A stretch of 64,000 nt of DNA from Saprospiraceae bacterium (GTDB taxonomy: Bacteria; Bacteroidota; Bacteroidia; Chitinophagales; Saprospiraceae): positions 744,001 through 808,000 of the forward strand of contig JADJRO010000001.1 of NCBI GenBank assembly GCA_016712145.1, written 5' to 3'. The position numbers and the translations under genes are program-made. How positions within the stretch are numbered: position 1 is the stretch's first letter; each line of letters opens with the position of its first letter. Positions 51,083-59,028 of the stretch are shown in pieces. The notes below the pieces were generated by a model, which worked only from the letters and a program-made list of their open reading frames with translations, was not told where the DNA came from and searched no databases.

Positions 51083-53626
51083 ATGAATAAAAAGTTTTCC
51101 CAAAACGTCAAAAAAGTCTTGGCCAATAGCCGGGAAGAATCGCTCCGACTGGGTCATGATTATATTGGCACCGAACACATTCTATTAGGTCTGATTCAAG
51201 AAAAAGATACCCTTGCCGTTCAGGTTTTGAAATCTTTAAAGGTTGATCTAAAGGATTTGCGAAATCGCATTGAAGAAGCGATTCCTGTAAAAAAAGGAAA
51301 TGAAACCACCTTTCAGGTGGGCAACCTTCCTCTCAATAAGCATGCAGAAAAAGTCCTGAAATTCACCTATTTAGAAGCTAAAGTCAACCGGGAAGAAGAA
51401 ATTTATCCGGAACACTTGGTCTTGTCTTTATTAAAGCATCATGAAAATCTGGCTTCTCAGATTTTGGACCAATTTAATGTGGATTACGAAAGTTACCGAT
51501 CTGAATTAGAATATCTCGCTGAACAAAAATTAGAAGATCCGGGATTGGAAGATTTGCCACACAGCGGTCCTTCTGAATCTGATCCTTATGAAGACGAACC
51601 CAGCCAAACCAGTTATTCTCGCAAATCGAGCAATAAATCCATGACTCCTGTCCTTGATAATTACGGCCGGGATGTTTCAAGACTTGCAGAAGAAGGAAAA
51701 TTAGACCCCATCGTAGGTCGGGAAACCGAAATTGAACGTGTTTCTCAAATTCTTAGTCGACGAAAAAAAAATAATCCGATTTTAATTGGCGAGCCAGGTG
51801 TAGGTAAAACCGCCATTGTGGAAGGTCTGGCATTGCGAATTATTCAAAAAAGGGTATCAAGAACCCTTTTTAACAAACGCATTGTTATGTTGGATTTAGC
51901 AGCTCTGGTTGCTGGTACCAAATACCGTGGGCAATTTGAAGAGCGCATTAAAGCCATCATGACAGAATTGGAAAAATCACGCGATGTCATTCTGTTTATT
52001 GATGAAATTCATACCATCATTGGAGCAGGAGGCGCTACAGGTTCTTTGGACGCATCCAATATCTTTAAACCTGCACTTGCACGGGGTGAATTGCAATGTA
52101 TCGGAGCATCCACTTTAGACGAATACCGTCAGCATATTGAAAAAGATGGCGCTTTGGATCGCAGATTTCAAAAAGTGATGATTGATCCACCAACAGCAGA
52201 AGAAACCATTCAAATTCTTAATAATATCAAATCCAAATATGAGGACTACCATTCTGTAAGCTATACAGATGAGGCCATCATAAGTTGTGTGAAATTGAGT
52301 GACCGTTATATTACAGATCGTTTCCTGCCAGATAAAGCAATTGATGTAATTGATGAAGTTGGAGCCAGAGTGCATTTGAAAAACATTCATGTTCCAAAGC
52401 ATATTGAAGACATCGAAACACAAATTGATCAAATCAAAGAACAAAAAAATACCGCTGTAAAAAGTCAGCAATACGAAAAAGCTGCCGATTTAAGAGATTT
52501 GGAATCGCGTTTACTTAAAAAACTTGACCAATCAAAACTGGAATGGGAAGCCGATGCAAAAGCAAAACGCTACCCTGTTACCGAAGAAGACATTGCGGAG
52601 GTCGTTGCCATGATGACCGGAATTCCGGTTAAAAAAGTTGCTTTGTCTGAGAGTAAAAAACTTGTGAACATGGCTGATGAAATTAAACAAACCATCGTTG
52701 GTCAGGATGAAGCCATTACTAAAATCAGCAAAGCAATTCAACGAAATCGAGTTGGATTAAAGGATCCAAGGAAACCAATTGGTTCATTTATATTCTTAGG
52801 ACCTACTGGAGTTGGAAAAACTGAATTGGCTAAAGCAATTGCGCGATTTTTATTTGACTCCGAAGATGCATTGGTCAGGCTCGACATGAGTGAATACATG
52901 GAGAAATTTACCGTAAGCCGATTGATTGGGGCCCCTCCAGGCTATGTAGGCTATGAAGAAGGCGGACAACTAACAGAGAAAATCAGAAGAAAACCCTATT
53001 CTGTAATACTTCTGGATGAGATTGAAAAAGCACATCCGGATGTTTACAACATCTTATTGCAGGTATTAGATGAAGGTCTTTTGACCGATGGCATCGGTCG
53101 TAAAATTGACTTTAAAAATACCATACTCATTATGACCTCCAATATTGGGGCGCGTCAATTAAAAGACTTTGGCCAAGGTGTTGGTTTTGCTACAAAAACA
53201 CGCCAGGAGAATCAAGATGAAAATACGAAATCGGTCATTAAAAATGCATTAAAAAAGACCTTTTCCCCTGAATTTTTAAATAGAATTGATGATGTTTTAA
53301 TTTTCAATAGTCTTGAAAAATCTGAAATGCATCAAATCATTCACATCGTACTAAAGAAATTATTGAATCGAATAGAACAATTAGGATACCACCTGACGCT
53401 TACAGATGAGGCCATTGATTTTCTTGCTGAGAAAGGTTTTGATCCCCAATTTGGTGCTCGTCCACTGCACCGTGCGGTTCAGAAATATTTAGAAGATGCG
53501 CTGGCTGAATTTTTATTAAGTGAAAATCCAGAGCAAGGATCGAAACTAAAAGCCTTATTAGATAAGGAAAAGGATTTGATTTACATCCAACTGGCCACCA
53601 AGACCAGTTCCTTGAAGAAATCTTAA
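51083..53626 (+). CDS. clpC: ATP-dependent Clp protease ATP-binding subunit ClpC
   Basis: The 847-residue AAA+ unfoldase feeds proteins to ClpP. It has two N-terminal Clp_N repeats (FSQNVKKVLANSREESLRLGHDYIGTEHILLGLI), nucleotide domain 1 (Walker A GEPGVGKTAIVEGLA; LFIDEIHTIIGAGG), a UVR motif in the middle domain (AVKSQQYEKAADLRDLESRL), nucleotide domain 2 (GPTGVGKTELAKAIA; MSEYMEKFTVSRLIGAPPGYVGYEEGG) and the C-terminal D2-small domain (FDPQFGARPLHRAVQKYLED). The UVR motif identifies ClpC rather than ClpB. No ClpP gene is in the window. Confidence 0.94.
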   Translation: MNKKFSQNVKKVLANSREESLRLGHDYIGTEHILLGLIQEKDTLAVQVLKSLKVDLKDLRNRIEEAIPVKKGNETTFQVGNLPLNKHAEKVLKFTYLEAKVNREEEIYPEHLVLSLLKHHENLASQILDQFNVDYESYRSELEYLAEQKLEDPGLEDLPHSGPSESDPYEDEPSQTSYSRKSSNKSMTPVLDNYGRDVSRLAEEGKLDPIVGRETEIERVSQILSRRKKNNPILIGEPGVGKTAIVEGLALRIIQKRVSRTLFNKRIVMLDLAALVAGTKYRGQFEERIKAIMTELEKSRDVILFIDEIHTIIGAGGATGSLDASNIFKPALARGELQCIGASTLDEYRQHIEKDGALDRRFQKVMIDPPTAEETIQILNNIKSKYEDYHSVSYTDEAIISCVKLSDRYITDRFLPDKAIDVIDEVGARVHLKNIHVPKHIEDIETQIDQIKEQKNTAVKSQQYEKAADLRDLESRLLKKLDQSKLEWEADAKAKRYPVTEEDIAEVVAMMTGIPVKKVALSESKKLVNMADEIKQTIVGQDEAITKISKAIQRNRVGLKDPRKPIGSFIFLGPTGVGKTELAKAIARFLFDSEDALVRLDMSEYMEKFTVSRLIGAPPGYVGYEEGGQLTEKIRRKPYSVILLDEIEKAHPDVYNILLQVLDEGLLTDGIGRKIDFKNTILIMTSNIGARQLKDFGQGVGFATKTRQENQDENTKSVIKNALKKTFSPEFLNRIDDVLIFNSLEKSEMHQIIHIVLKKLLNRIEQLGYHLTLTDEAIDFLAEKGFDPQFGARPLHRAVQKYLEDALAEFLLSENPEQGSKLKALLDKEKDLIYIQLATKTSSLKKS

Positions 53627-53652
53627 TGCTTTTATTATTATATATGATTTTA

Positions 53653-53660
53653 TATCTTTG
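53653..53660 (+). promoter_or_regulatory. -7 box of the infC-rpmI-rplT operon
   Basis: TATCTTTG is a perfect TAnnTTTG match between clpC and infC, 23 bases upstream of the infC TTG. Confidence 0.55.
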
Positions 53661-53683
53661 TTACGTTAACTAAACCCAGTCAT

Positions 53684-54271
53684 TTGAATCTAAGAAGAGG
53701 TCCTGTCAATAAATTCGACGAACTAAAAGAACAATTCCGCATTAACGATGCCATCCGAAATAGTCAAATTAGACTCGTTGGCGAAAATTTTGAAGAAATC
53801 AGTACAGTAGCTGGTAAACCTATAGAAGCCGGTGTATATTATACGGATCAAGCACTTAAATGGGCATTTGATCTTGGGATGGATTTGGTAGAAATTACCG
53901 CAAAAGCTGATCCTCCGGTTTGTAAAATCATCGATTTCCAAAAATTCCTCTATCTAAAGCGGAAAAAAGAAAAGGAACTCAAAGCAAAAACTGCTAAAAC
54001 GGTAGTAAAAGAAATTCGATTCGGTCCACATACTGACGATCATGACTATGAATTTAAGACCAAGCACGCCATTAAATTTCTGGAGGAAGGGGCAAAAGTC
54101 AAAGCTTATGTCCAATTTAGGGGTCGGGCCATTGTATTTAAAGATCGAGGAGAATTAGTCTTATTGCGATTTATAAAAGAGTTGGAATCTTACGGAGTTG
54201 CGGAAGAACTCCCTCGCCTTGAAGGTAAACGGATGCACGTAATCATATCTCCAAAGAAAAAATCAAATTAA
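53684..54271 (+). CDS. infC: translation initiation factor IF-3 (TTG start)
   Basis: IF-3 keeps ribosomal subunits apart and checks the initiator codon. The 195-residue protein shows the N-domain FRINDAIRNSQIRLVGENFEEI and DLVEITAKADPPVCKIIDFQKFLYLKRKKEKE, and the C-domain VKEIRFGPHTDDHDYEFKTKHAIKFLEEGAKVKAYVQFRGR. There is no in-frame ATG before the conserved region; the TTG at 53684 fits with the -7 box 23 bases upstream. A weak non-ATG start is a known feature of infC autoregulation in E. coli. rpmI and rplT follow. Confidence 0.95.
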   Translation: MNLRRGPVNKFDELKEQFRINDAIRNSQIRLVGENFEEISTVAGKPIEAGVYYTDQALKWAFDLGMDLVEITAKADPPVCKIIDFQKFLYLKRKKEKELKAKTAKTVVKEIRFGPHTDDHDYEFKTKHAIKFLEEGAKVKAYVQFRGRAIVFKDRGELVLLRFIKELESYGVAEELPRLEGKRMHVIISPKKKSN

Positions 54272-54407
54272 ACGTCTTCATTCCGTTTGGGTTTAAAGAA
54301 TTTTAACAAAAAACACAGAATTTTAGCTTTTGTGCATCGATTTTCCATTTAAATTCGATTAAAATTCATATTTTTGCCATCCAAAATTAAATACCTAAAA
54401 TTTAGAT

Positions 54408-54604
54408 ATGCCTAAGGTAAAAACGCATTCGGGAGCAAAAAGAGGATGAAATTGACCGGTAAAGGAAAAGTAAAGCGTTACCAGGCTAAAACTTCGCATT
54501 TTATGAGACATAAGACCAAGAAGGCCAAAAGACATTTGGTACATTCTGTAATTGTACATAAAAGTGAAGAAAAACGTATGAAACAATTATTAGGAATATT
54601 TTAA
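54408..54604 (+). CDS. rpmI: 50S ribosomal protein L35 (frameshifted)
   Basis: The sequence after ATG 54408 reads MPKVKTHSGAK and then stops at a TGA, but adding one A to the A5 run at 54437-54441 gives KRMKLTGKGKVKRYQAKTSHFMRHKTKKAKRHLV...KQLLGIF, a full 65-residue L35, ending with TAA at 54602. L35 is a universal bacterial 50S protein and sits here between infC and rplT as usual. A genuine frameshift mutation is unlikely, so this is good evidence of a homopolymer base-calling error. Confidence 0.95.
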
Positions 54605-54667
54605 TATAATTAATAACAACCAAGGTTAAGTATCAATAGCTATTGATCCCTTGAAAAAACAAAAAAT

Positions 54668-55015
54668 ATGCCTCGTTCAGTCAATGCAGTAGCTTCCAGA
54701 AGAAGAAGGAAGAAAATCATGAAAGCCGCCCGCGGTTATTTCGGTGGTCGTTCAAAAGTTTATACCGTTGCTAAAAATGCGGTAGAACGCGCAATGAAAT
54801 ATGCGTTCAAACATCGCAGGGAAAAGAAAAGAGCGTTTAGAAGACTTTGGATTGCTCGTATCAACGCTGCCGTTAGACCCCTTGGTTTAAGTTATTCAAA
54901 GTTTATCCATTTACTGGCTACAAAGAATATTGATCTCAATCGTAAAGTACTTGCAGATTTAGCATTAAATAATGCAACTGCTTTTCAGACTTTGGTTGAG
55001 AATGTAAAAAAATAA
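54668..55015 (+). CDS. rplT: 50S ribosomal protein L20
   Basis: The 115-residue basic protein (MPRSVNAVASRRRRKKIMKAARGYFGGRSKVYTVAKNAVERAMKYAFKHRREKKRAFRRLWIARINAAVR) is L20, an early 50S assembly protein and operon repressor in other bacteria. It follows rpmI by 63 bases. Confidence 0.97.
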   Translation: MPRSVNAVASRRRRKKIMKAARGYFGGRSKVYTVAKNAVERAMKYAFKHRREKKRAFRRLWIARINAAVRPLGLSYSKFIHLLATKNIDLNRKVLADLALNNATAFQTLVENVKK

Positions 55016-55040
55016 GTTCCGCTACTTTATTGATTGTATT

Positions 55041-55114
55041 ATGTAATTGAACATACGTTCGATTACAATTACATTATTATTAATAAGCATATTGATTGAT
55101 TCATTTAATCAATA
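55041..55114. terminator. two hairpins after rplT
   Basis: ATGTAATTG (55041-55049) pairs with CAATTACAT (55066-55074); further on, TATTGATT (55090-55097) pairs with AATCAATA (55107-55114). Neither has a strong T run, but they lie between the convergent rplT and ABC permease genes and may end both transcripts. The remaining bases to 55235 hold nothing evident. Confidence 0.4.
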
Positions 55115-55235
55115 TTAGATGCATTTTAATAGGTTACATCAAATCTGTTCAGGTAATGCAATAAACAAATGCAAGTATATGAAGTGAAATAACACAGCAA
55201 TTATTGATTATTTTATTTTCAGTAAAAAACCTAAA

Positions 55236-56486
55236 TTATTTCCGAATTGCTTCTACAGGATCCATCCTGGATGCAATGATTGCAGGTATAATGCCAGCTA
55301 CAATGCCGATGAGTATTGACAAACTTATTCCAAGCGCGATATTTTGAAATGACATGTAAATTGGGAATTCAAGTACTTTAGCAAGAATAAACAAGGCTCC
55401 CCAAACAATAACCAATCCTACAAGACCTCCTATGATGCAAAGAATGATTGCTTCAATCAAATATTCCAATAATATAAAATAACGTTTTGCACCAATGGCC
55501 ATTTTGATGCCTATTAAATTGGTTCGTTCTTTTACAGAAACAAACATAATATTCGCCACACCAAATGCTCCAACTAGCATTGAAAACAATCCAATAATAA
55601 ATCCAGCAAAATTGATTACACCAAAGACTTTATCTACAAGATTTGTCAGCATGGTAATTCTATTAATTGAAAAATTATCTTTTTCACGTGGTTTCAAACC
55701 TCTCCCAGGTCTAATAATACTTGAGACTTCATATTTTAGCTCTTCAAGGTCAACTCCTTTATTTGCTTTTACACTTAATAAGGTGCCCCAATTTGAACTG
55801 GAATTTATAGATACCAGTTTTCTGGCGGTATTAAAGGGTATAAAGACTGCTTCGTCATTGGGCATTATGGAAATAATTGATTTACCCTCTTTCTTTAAAA
55901 TTCCAACTACTTGAAATTTCTGACCACCTATATTAATTTCCTTTCCTACCCCATTCCCTTTTGGAAACAAGGATAAAGCCAATTTATTCCCTAGTATTGT
56001 TTGGTTTCCACCAATTTGAAAATCACGTGCTGAAAAATAGTTTCCATCTTCAAATTCAAGTTTGATAATTTTATCATAGTCGTCTGTAATTCCAGCCATG
56101 TATGCACCTTCAACGACAACATCCATAAATTTTGTAGTCCTCCCTGGTAAAAACACGGCCAACGAAGCAGCTTGAGCAAGCTTTGACTTATTTTGAATGT
56201 TGCGCAAATCATTAATATCTGCTACCGGCCTTGCCATGTACTTATAATAATTTTGACCAGGGTCTTCTGACCAAGGCCATTTATCAACATAAATAACATC
56301 ATTCCCAAATTTATCAAAACTTTGAACGATGTTCTCTTCGAGGGAATCAACAGAAGAAAGCACAGCAATTACACAAAATATACCTATGGTAATCCCCAAC
56401 AAAGTCAGAAAACTGCGCAATTTATTGCTAGTTAGCTGCTGGATGGCCTGATTAAAACTGTCTAATACGATTCTTAAAAAAATCAA
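55236..56486 (-). CDS. MacB-like ABC transporter permease
   Basis: The 416-residue protein has the MacB layout: an N-terminal membrane span (LRSFLTLLGITIGIFCVIAVLSSV), a periplasmic MacB_PCD domain (residues about 45-270, with VPLAVFLPG-like and GNKLALSLFPKGNGVGKEINIGGQKFQVVGILKKEG), and three C-terminal spans with the FtsX domain (FSMLVGAFGVANIMFVSVKERTNLIGIKMAIGAKRYFILLEYLIEA). No ATPase is adjacent; the ATPase at 18493 is of the right class. Divergent from queA. Confidence 0.9.
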   Translation of the reverse strand: MIFLRIVLDSFNQAIQQLTSNKLRSFLTLLGITIGIFCVIAVLSSVDSLEENIVQSFDKFGNDVIYVDKWPWSEDPGQNYYKYMARPVADINDLRNIQNKSKLAQAASLAVFLPGRTTKFMDVVVEGAYMAGITDDYDKIIKLEFEDGNYFSARDFQIGGNQTILGNKLALSLFPKGNGVGKEINIGGQKFQVVGILKKEGKSIISIMPNDEAVFIPFNTARKLVSINSSSNWGTLLSVKANKGVDLEELKYEVSSIIRPGRGLKPREKDNFSINRITMLTNLVDKVFGVINFAGFIIGLFSMLVGAFGVANIMFVSVKERTNLIGIKMAIGAKRYFILLEYLIEAIILCIIGGLVGLVIVWGALFILAKVLEFPIYMSFQNIALGISLSILIGIVAGIIPAIIASRMDPVEAIRK

Positions 56487-56615
56487 ATCCCTTTCTTTTG
56501 CTTCAAAATTAGCATCAAAGGCAGTATTTAAACCCTAATTTCGACTAAATCTCAAAAAAGAACTACCATCAAACAACATTCCTCTTTAAAAATCATTGAT
56601 TATTTGTTAAAAGAC

Positions 56616-56647
56616 TTGATTTTACTATGTCTGATACCCTATTTTTG
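56616..56647 (+). promoter_or_regulatory. queA promoter
   Basis: TTG at 56616-56618, a 21-base spacer, then TATTTTTG at 56640-56647, the closest fit in the window to the Bacteroidota TTG/TAnnTTTG promoter. ATG 56668 is 20 bases downstream. Confidence 0.6.
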
Positions 56648-56667
56648 CCGGAAATTAAAAAACACAG

Positions 56668-57732
56668 ATGCGTACAAAATTATCGCAGTTCACATTTAAC
56701 CTCCCTAAAAATCTAATTGCTCAATATCCAGTTGAAGAGCGTTCTGATTCAAGGATGATGGTAATTCATCGGGATACCGGTAAAATTGAACACAAGACAT
56801 TTAAGGATCTTTTGGACTATGTCCAGGATAAAGATGCTATGATTATAAATAACACCAAGGTATTCCCAGCTCGTATGTACGGGCGAAAAGAAAAAACGGG
56901 TGCAAAAATCGAAGTGTTCCTTTTGAGAGAATTGAATAAAGAAGTTCGTTTATGGGATGTTCTGGTTGATCCAGCGCGTAAGATCAGGGTCGGTAATAAA
57001 TTATACTTCTATGATAAAAATGGAAAGGAAGTCCTGGTTGCCGAAGTTGTAGATAATACAACATCGCGTGGAAGAACCATCCGATTTTTATTTGACGGCG
57101 ACAGTCAGGCATTTCAAAATGCTTTAAAAATTCTTGGACAAACCCCGCTGCCAAAATACATTACCCGAAATCTTGAATCTGCTGACGAAGAACGCTATCA
57201 AACAATTTATGCTAAAGAAGTCGGTGCTGTTGCAGCTCCAACTGCAGGACTCCATATGAGTCGAGAACTGTATAAAATGCTTGAGATCAAAGGTGTAAAT
57301 TTTGGTGAAGTAACCTTACATGTTGGATTAGGGACATTTCGTACCATCGATGTTGAAGATTTGTCTAAGCATAAAATGGAAGCTGAGTATTTTCGCATTG
57401 ATGAGTCAACCGCTAAATTGGTAAATGAGACCAAAGATTTAGGTAAAAACATCATTTCAATTGGCACCACAACCATGCGCGCTTTAGAATCTTCTGTTTC
57501 AGCCTCTAAATACCTAAAACCAGCGGAAGGTTGGACTAATTTATTCATCTATCCACCCTATGATTTTAGAATAGCAAATCGGTTGATTACGAATTTTCAT
57601 TTACCAAAGTCAAGTTTATTAATTATGGTTTCAGCATTTACTGGTCATGAATTGTTAAACGAAGCCTATGAAATGGCAATAAAAGAAAAATATCGTTTCT
57701 ACAGTTATGGTGACAGTATGCTGATTATATAA
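56668..57732 (+). CDS. queA: S-adenosylmethionine:tRNA ribosyltransferase-isomerase
   Basis: QueA transfers the ribosyl part of SAM to preQ1 in tRNA, forming epoxyqueuosine. The 354-residue protein has FTFNLPKNLIAQYPVEERSDSRMMVI, MIINNTKVFPARMYGRKEKTGAKIEVFLLRE, LGQTPLPKYITR, GAVAAPTAGLHMS, VTLHVGLGTFRTID, and NFHLPKSSLLIMVSAFTG, all QueA landmarks. It is followed by a DUF2795 gene 72 bases later. Confidence 0.95.
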   Translation: MRTKLSQFTFNLPKNLIAQYPVEERSDSRMMVIHRDTGKIEHKTFKDLLDYVQDKDAMIINNTKVFPARMYGRKEKTGAKIEVFLLRELNKEVRLWDVLVDPARKIRVGNKLYFYDKNGKEVLVAEVVDNTTSRGRTIRFLFDGDSQAFQNALKILGQTPLPKYITRNLESADEERYQTIYAKEVGAVAAPTAGLHMSRELYKMLEIKGVNFGEVTLHVGLGTFRTIDVEDLSKHKMEAEYFRIDESTAKLVNETKDLGKNIISIGTTTMRALESSVSASKYLKPAEGWTNLFIYPPYDFRIANRLITNFHLPKSSLLIMVSAFTGHELLNEAYEMAIKEKYRFYSYGDSMLII

Positions 57733-57804
57733 ATTTCGACTCAACGGAACTTTTCATGCCAATTATGAATTACAATAAATCAATTACCTTATAAAAATCA
57801 AGCT

Positions 57805-58026
57805 ATGTATTGGACGTTAGAATTAGCTCATCATTTGGAAGAAGCACCATGGCCGGCATCACGGGATGAGCTGATAGATTTTGCCATACGTTCAGGTGCT
57901 CCAATTGAAGTGTTAGAAAATCTTCAGGAACTGGAAGACGATGAAGAAATCTATGAAAGCATGGAAGATATCTGGCCGGATTATCCCCGGAAAGATGATT
58001 TCCTCTTTAATGAAGAAGAATATTAA
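57805..58026 (+). CDS. DUF2795 domain-containing protein
   Basis: The 73-residue acidic protein (MYWTLELAHHLEEAPWPASRDELIDFAIRSGAPIEVLENLQELEDDEEIYESMEDIWPDYP) matches the DUF2795 family found across Bacteroidota. Its function is unknown. It ends just before a strong terminator and lies between queA and cmk. Confidence 0.88.
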   Translation: MYWTLELAHHLEEAPWPASRDELIDFAIRSGAPIEVLENLQELEDDEEIYESMEDIWPDYPRKDDFLFNEEEY

Positions 58027-58030
58027 AATT

Positions 58031-58062
58031 AAAAATCCTGTTCGCAAGACAGGATTTTTTTT
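58031..58062 (+). terminator. Rho-independent terminator after the DUF2795 gene
   Basis: AAAAATCCTGT and ACAGGATTTTT form an 11-base perfect stem with a 7-base loop, followed by further T residues. Confidence 0.85.
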
Positions 58063-58072
58063 ATTTTAGTCA

Positions 58073-58750
58073 ATGCATATGATAATTGCTGTAGATGGAT
58101 TTTCTGCTTGTGGTAAAAGTACCCTGGCAAAGGATTTAGCTATTGAGTTAAACATCGTTTATATTGATTCAGGTGCCATGTATAGAGCCATCACCTTGTA
58201 TTATTTGGAGCAAAAAAAAATTAATCCAGATCTTGCTATAGAAGACCTACCCATACACCAAATTCAAATTGATTTTATTCCAGGTTTAAAACCCCAACTC
58301 CTGTTAAACAATAAAGATGTAACAGAAGAAATCAGACAACCCATTGTTTCAGACCTTGTAAGTGAGGTATCTGCAGTATCTAAAATCAGAAAAGCAATGG
58401 TAGACTTGCAAAGAAAAATTGCCACCGGAAAATCCATAATCATGGATGGACGCGATATTGGCAGTGTCGTTTTTCCAAATGCAGATGTAAAACTTTTTGT
58501 TACTGCCGAAATTGATACCAGAGCCCATCGCCGCTATTCAGAATTAAAGCAACGTGGAATTCAACAAAGCATCGAACAAATTAAATCTAATCTTATAAAA
58601 CGTGATCAAATCGACTCAACTCGAAAAGACAGTCCGTTAATTCAAACTGAAGATGCTATTTTACTTGATAATAGCCATCTCAATCGAGAACAACAAAAAC
58701 AATTTGCCCTCCATATTATCCGGACAAAATTAACTAAGAATTGCAATTAG
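58073..58750 (+). CDS. cmk: cytidylate kinase
   Basis: Cmk phosphorylates CMP and dCMP with ATP. The 225-residue protein has the P-loop IAVDGFSACGKSTLAKDLA, YIDSGAMYRAITLYYL, SEVSAVSKIRKAMVDLQRKIA, IIMDGRDIGSVVFPNADVKLFVTA and the lid RRYSELKQRGI, DQIDSTRKDSPL. The start could also be the ATG at 58079. It begins 10 bases after the preceding terminator, so its promoter must lie in or before the hairpin region; I see no TAnnTTTG box. Confidence 0.94.
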   Translation: MHMIIAVDGFSACGKSTLAKDLAIELNIVYIDSGAMYRAITLYYLEQKKINPDLAIEDLPIHQIQIDFIPGLKPQLLLNNKDVTEEIRQPIVSDLVSEVSAVSKIRKAMVDLQRKIATGKSIIMDGRDIGSVVFPNADVKLFVTAEIDTRAHRRYSELKQRGIQQSIEQIKSNLIKRDQIDSTRKDSPLIQTEDAILLDNSHLNREQQKQFALHIIRTKLTKNCN

Positions 58751-58951
58751 AGTTCATTTGAATTTTATAAGTGTAATAATTACAAAACACTTCGCTAGTA
58801 ATTAGCGCAAAGCTTTATAAGAAATTCAATATCTACATAATTAAGAGACAATCAGGTCATTGAAACTTGTTAGGATCGATATAACATACCAATGAAAATC
58901 CTCAGAATACACGCTGATTTAAATCAGATCCAATAGTTAAATTACAAAAAG

Positions 58952-58986
58952 AAGAAAGGCCACTCTATAACAGAGTGGCCTTTCTT
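58952..58986. terminator. bidirectional terminator between cmk and the giant T9SS gene
   Basis: A 15-base perfect stem, AAGAAAGGCCACTCT with AGAGTGGCCTTTCTT, and a 5-base loop, with a T-rich tail on the plus strand and a CTTTTTG tail on the minus strand. It serves both convergent genes. The 200 bases before it (58751-58950) hold no gene. Confidence 0.88.
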
Positions 58987-59028
58987 TTATTTTATTAGGT
59001 AAATTAAAAGTCCTACGCTTTAAATGAA

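Noticed and set aside
54408..54452. TGA read as a sense codon, or programmed frameshifting, in rpmI
   Set aside because: One added A in a homopolymer restores the entire conserved protein, the TGA is out of frame in that reading, and TGA ends other genes in the window normally.
58885..58936. 14-codon frame beginning ATGAAAATCCTC after cmk
   Set aside because: Too short, with no promoter or conserved context; probably chance.
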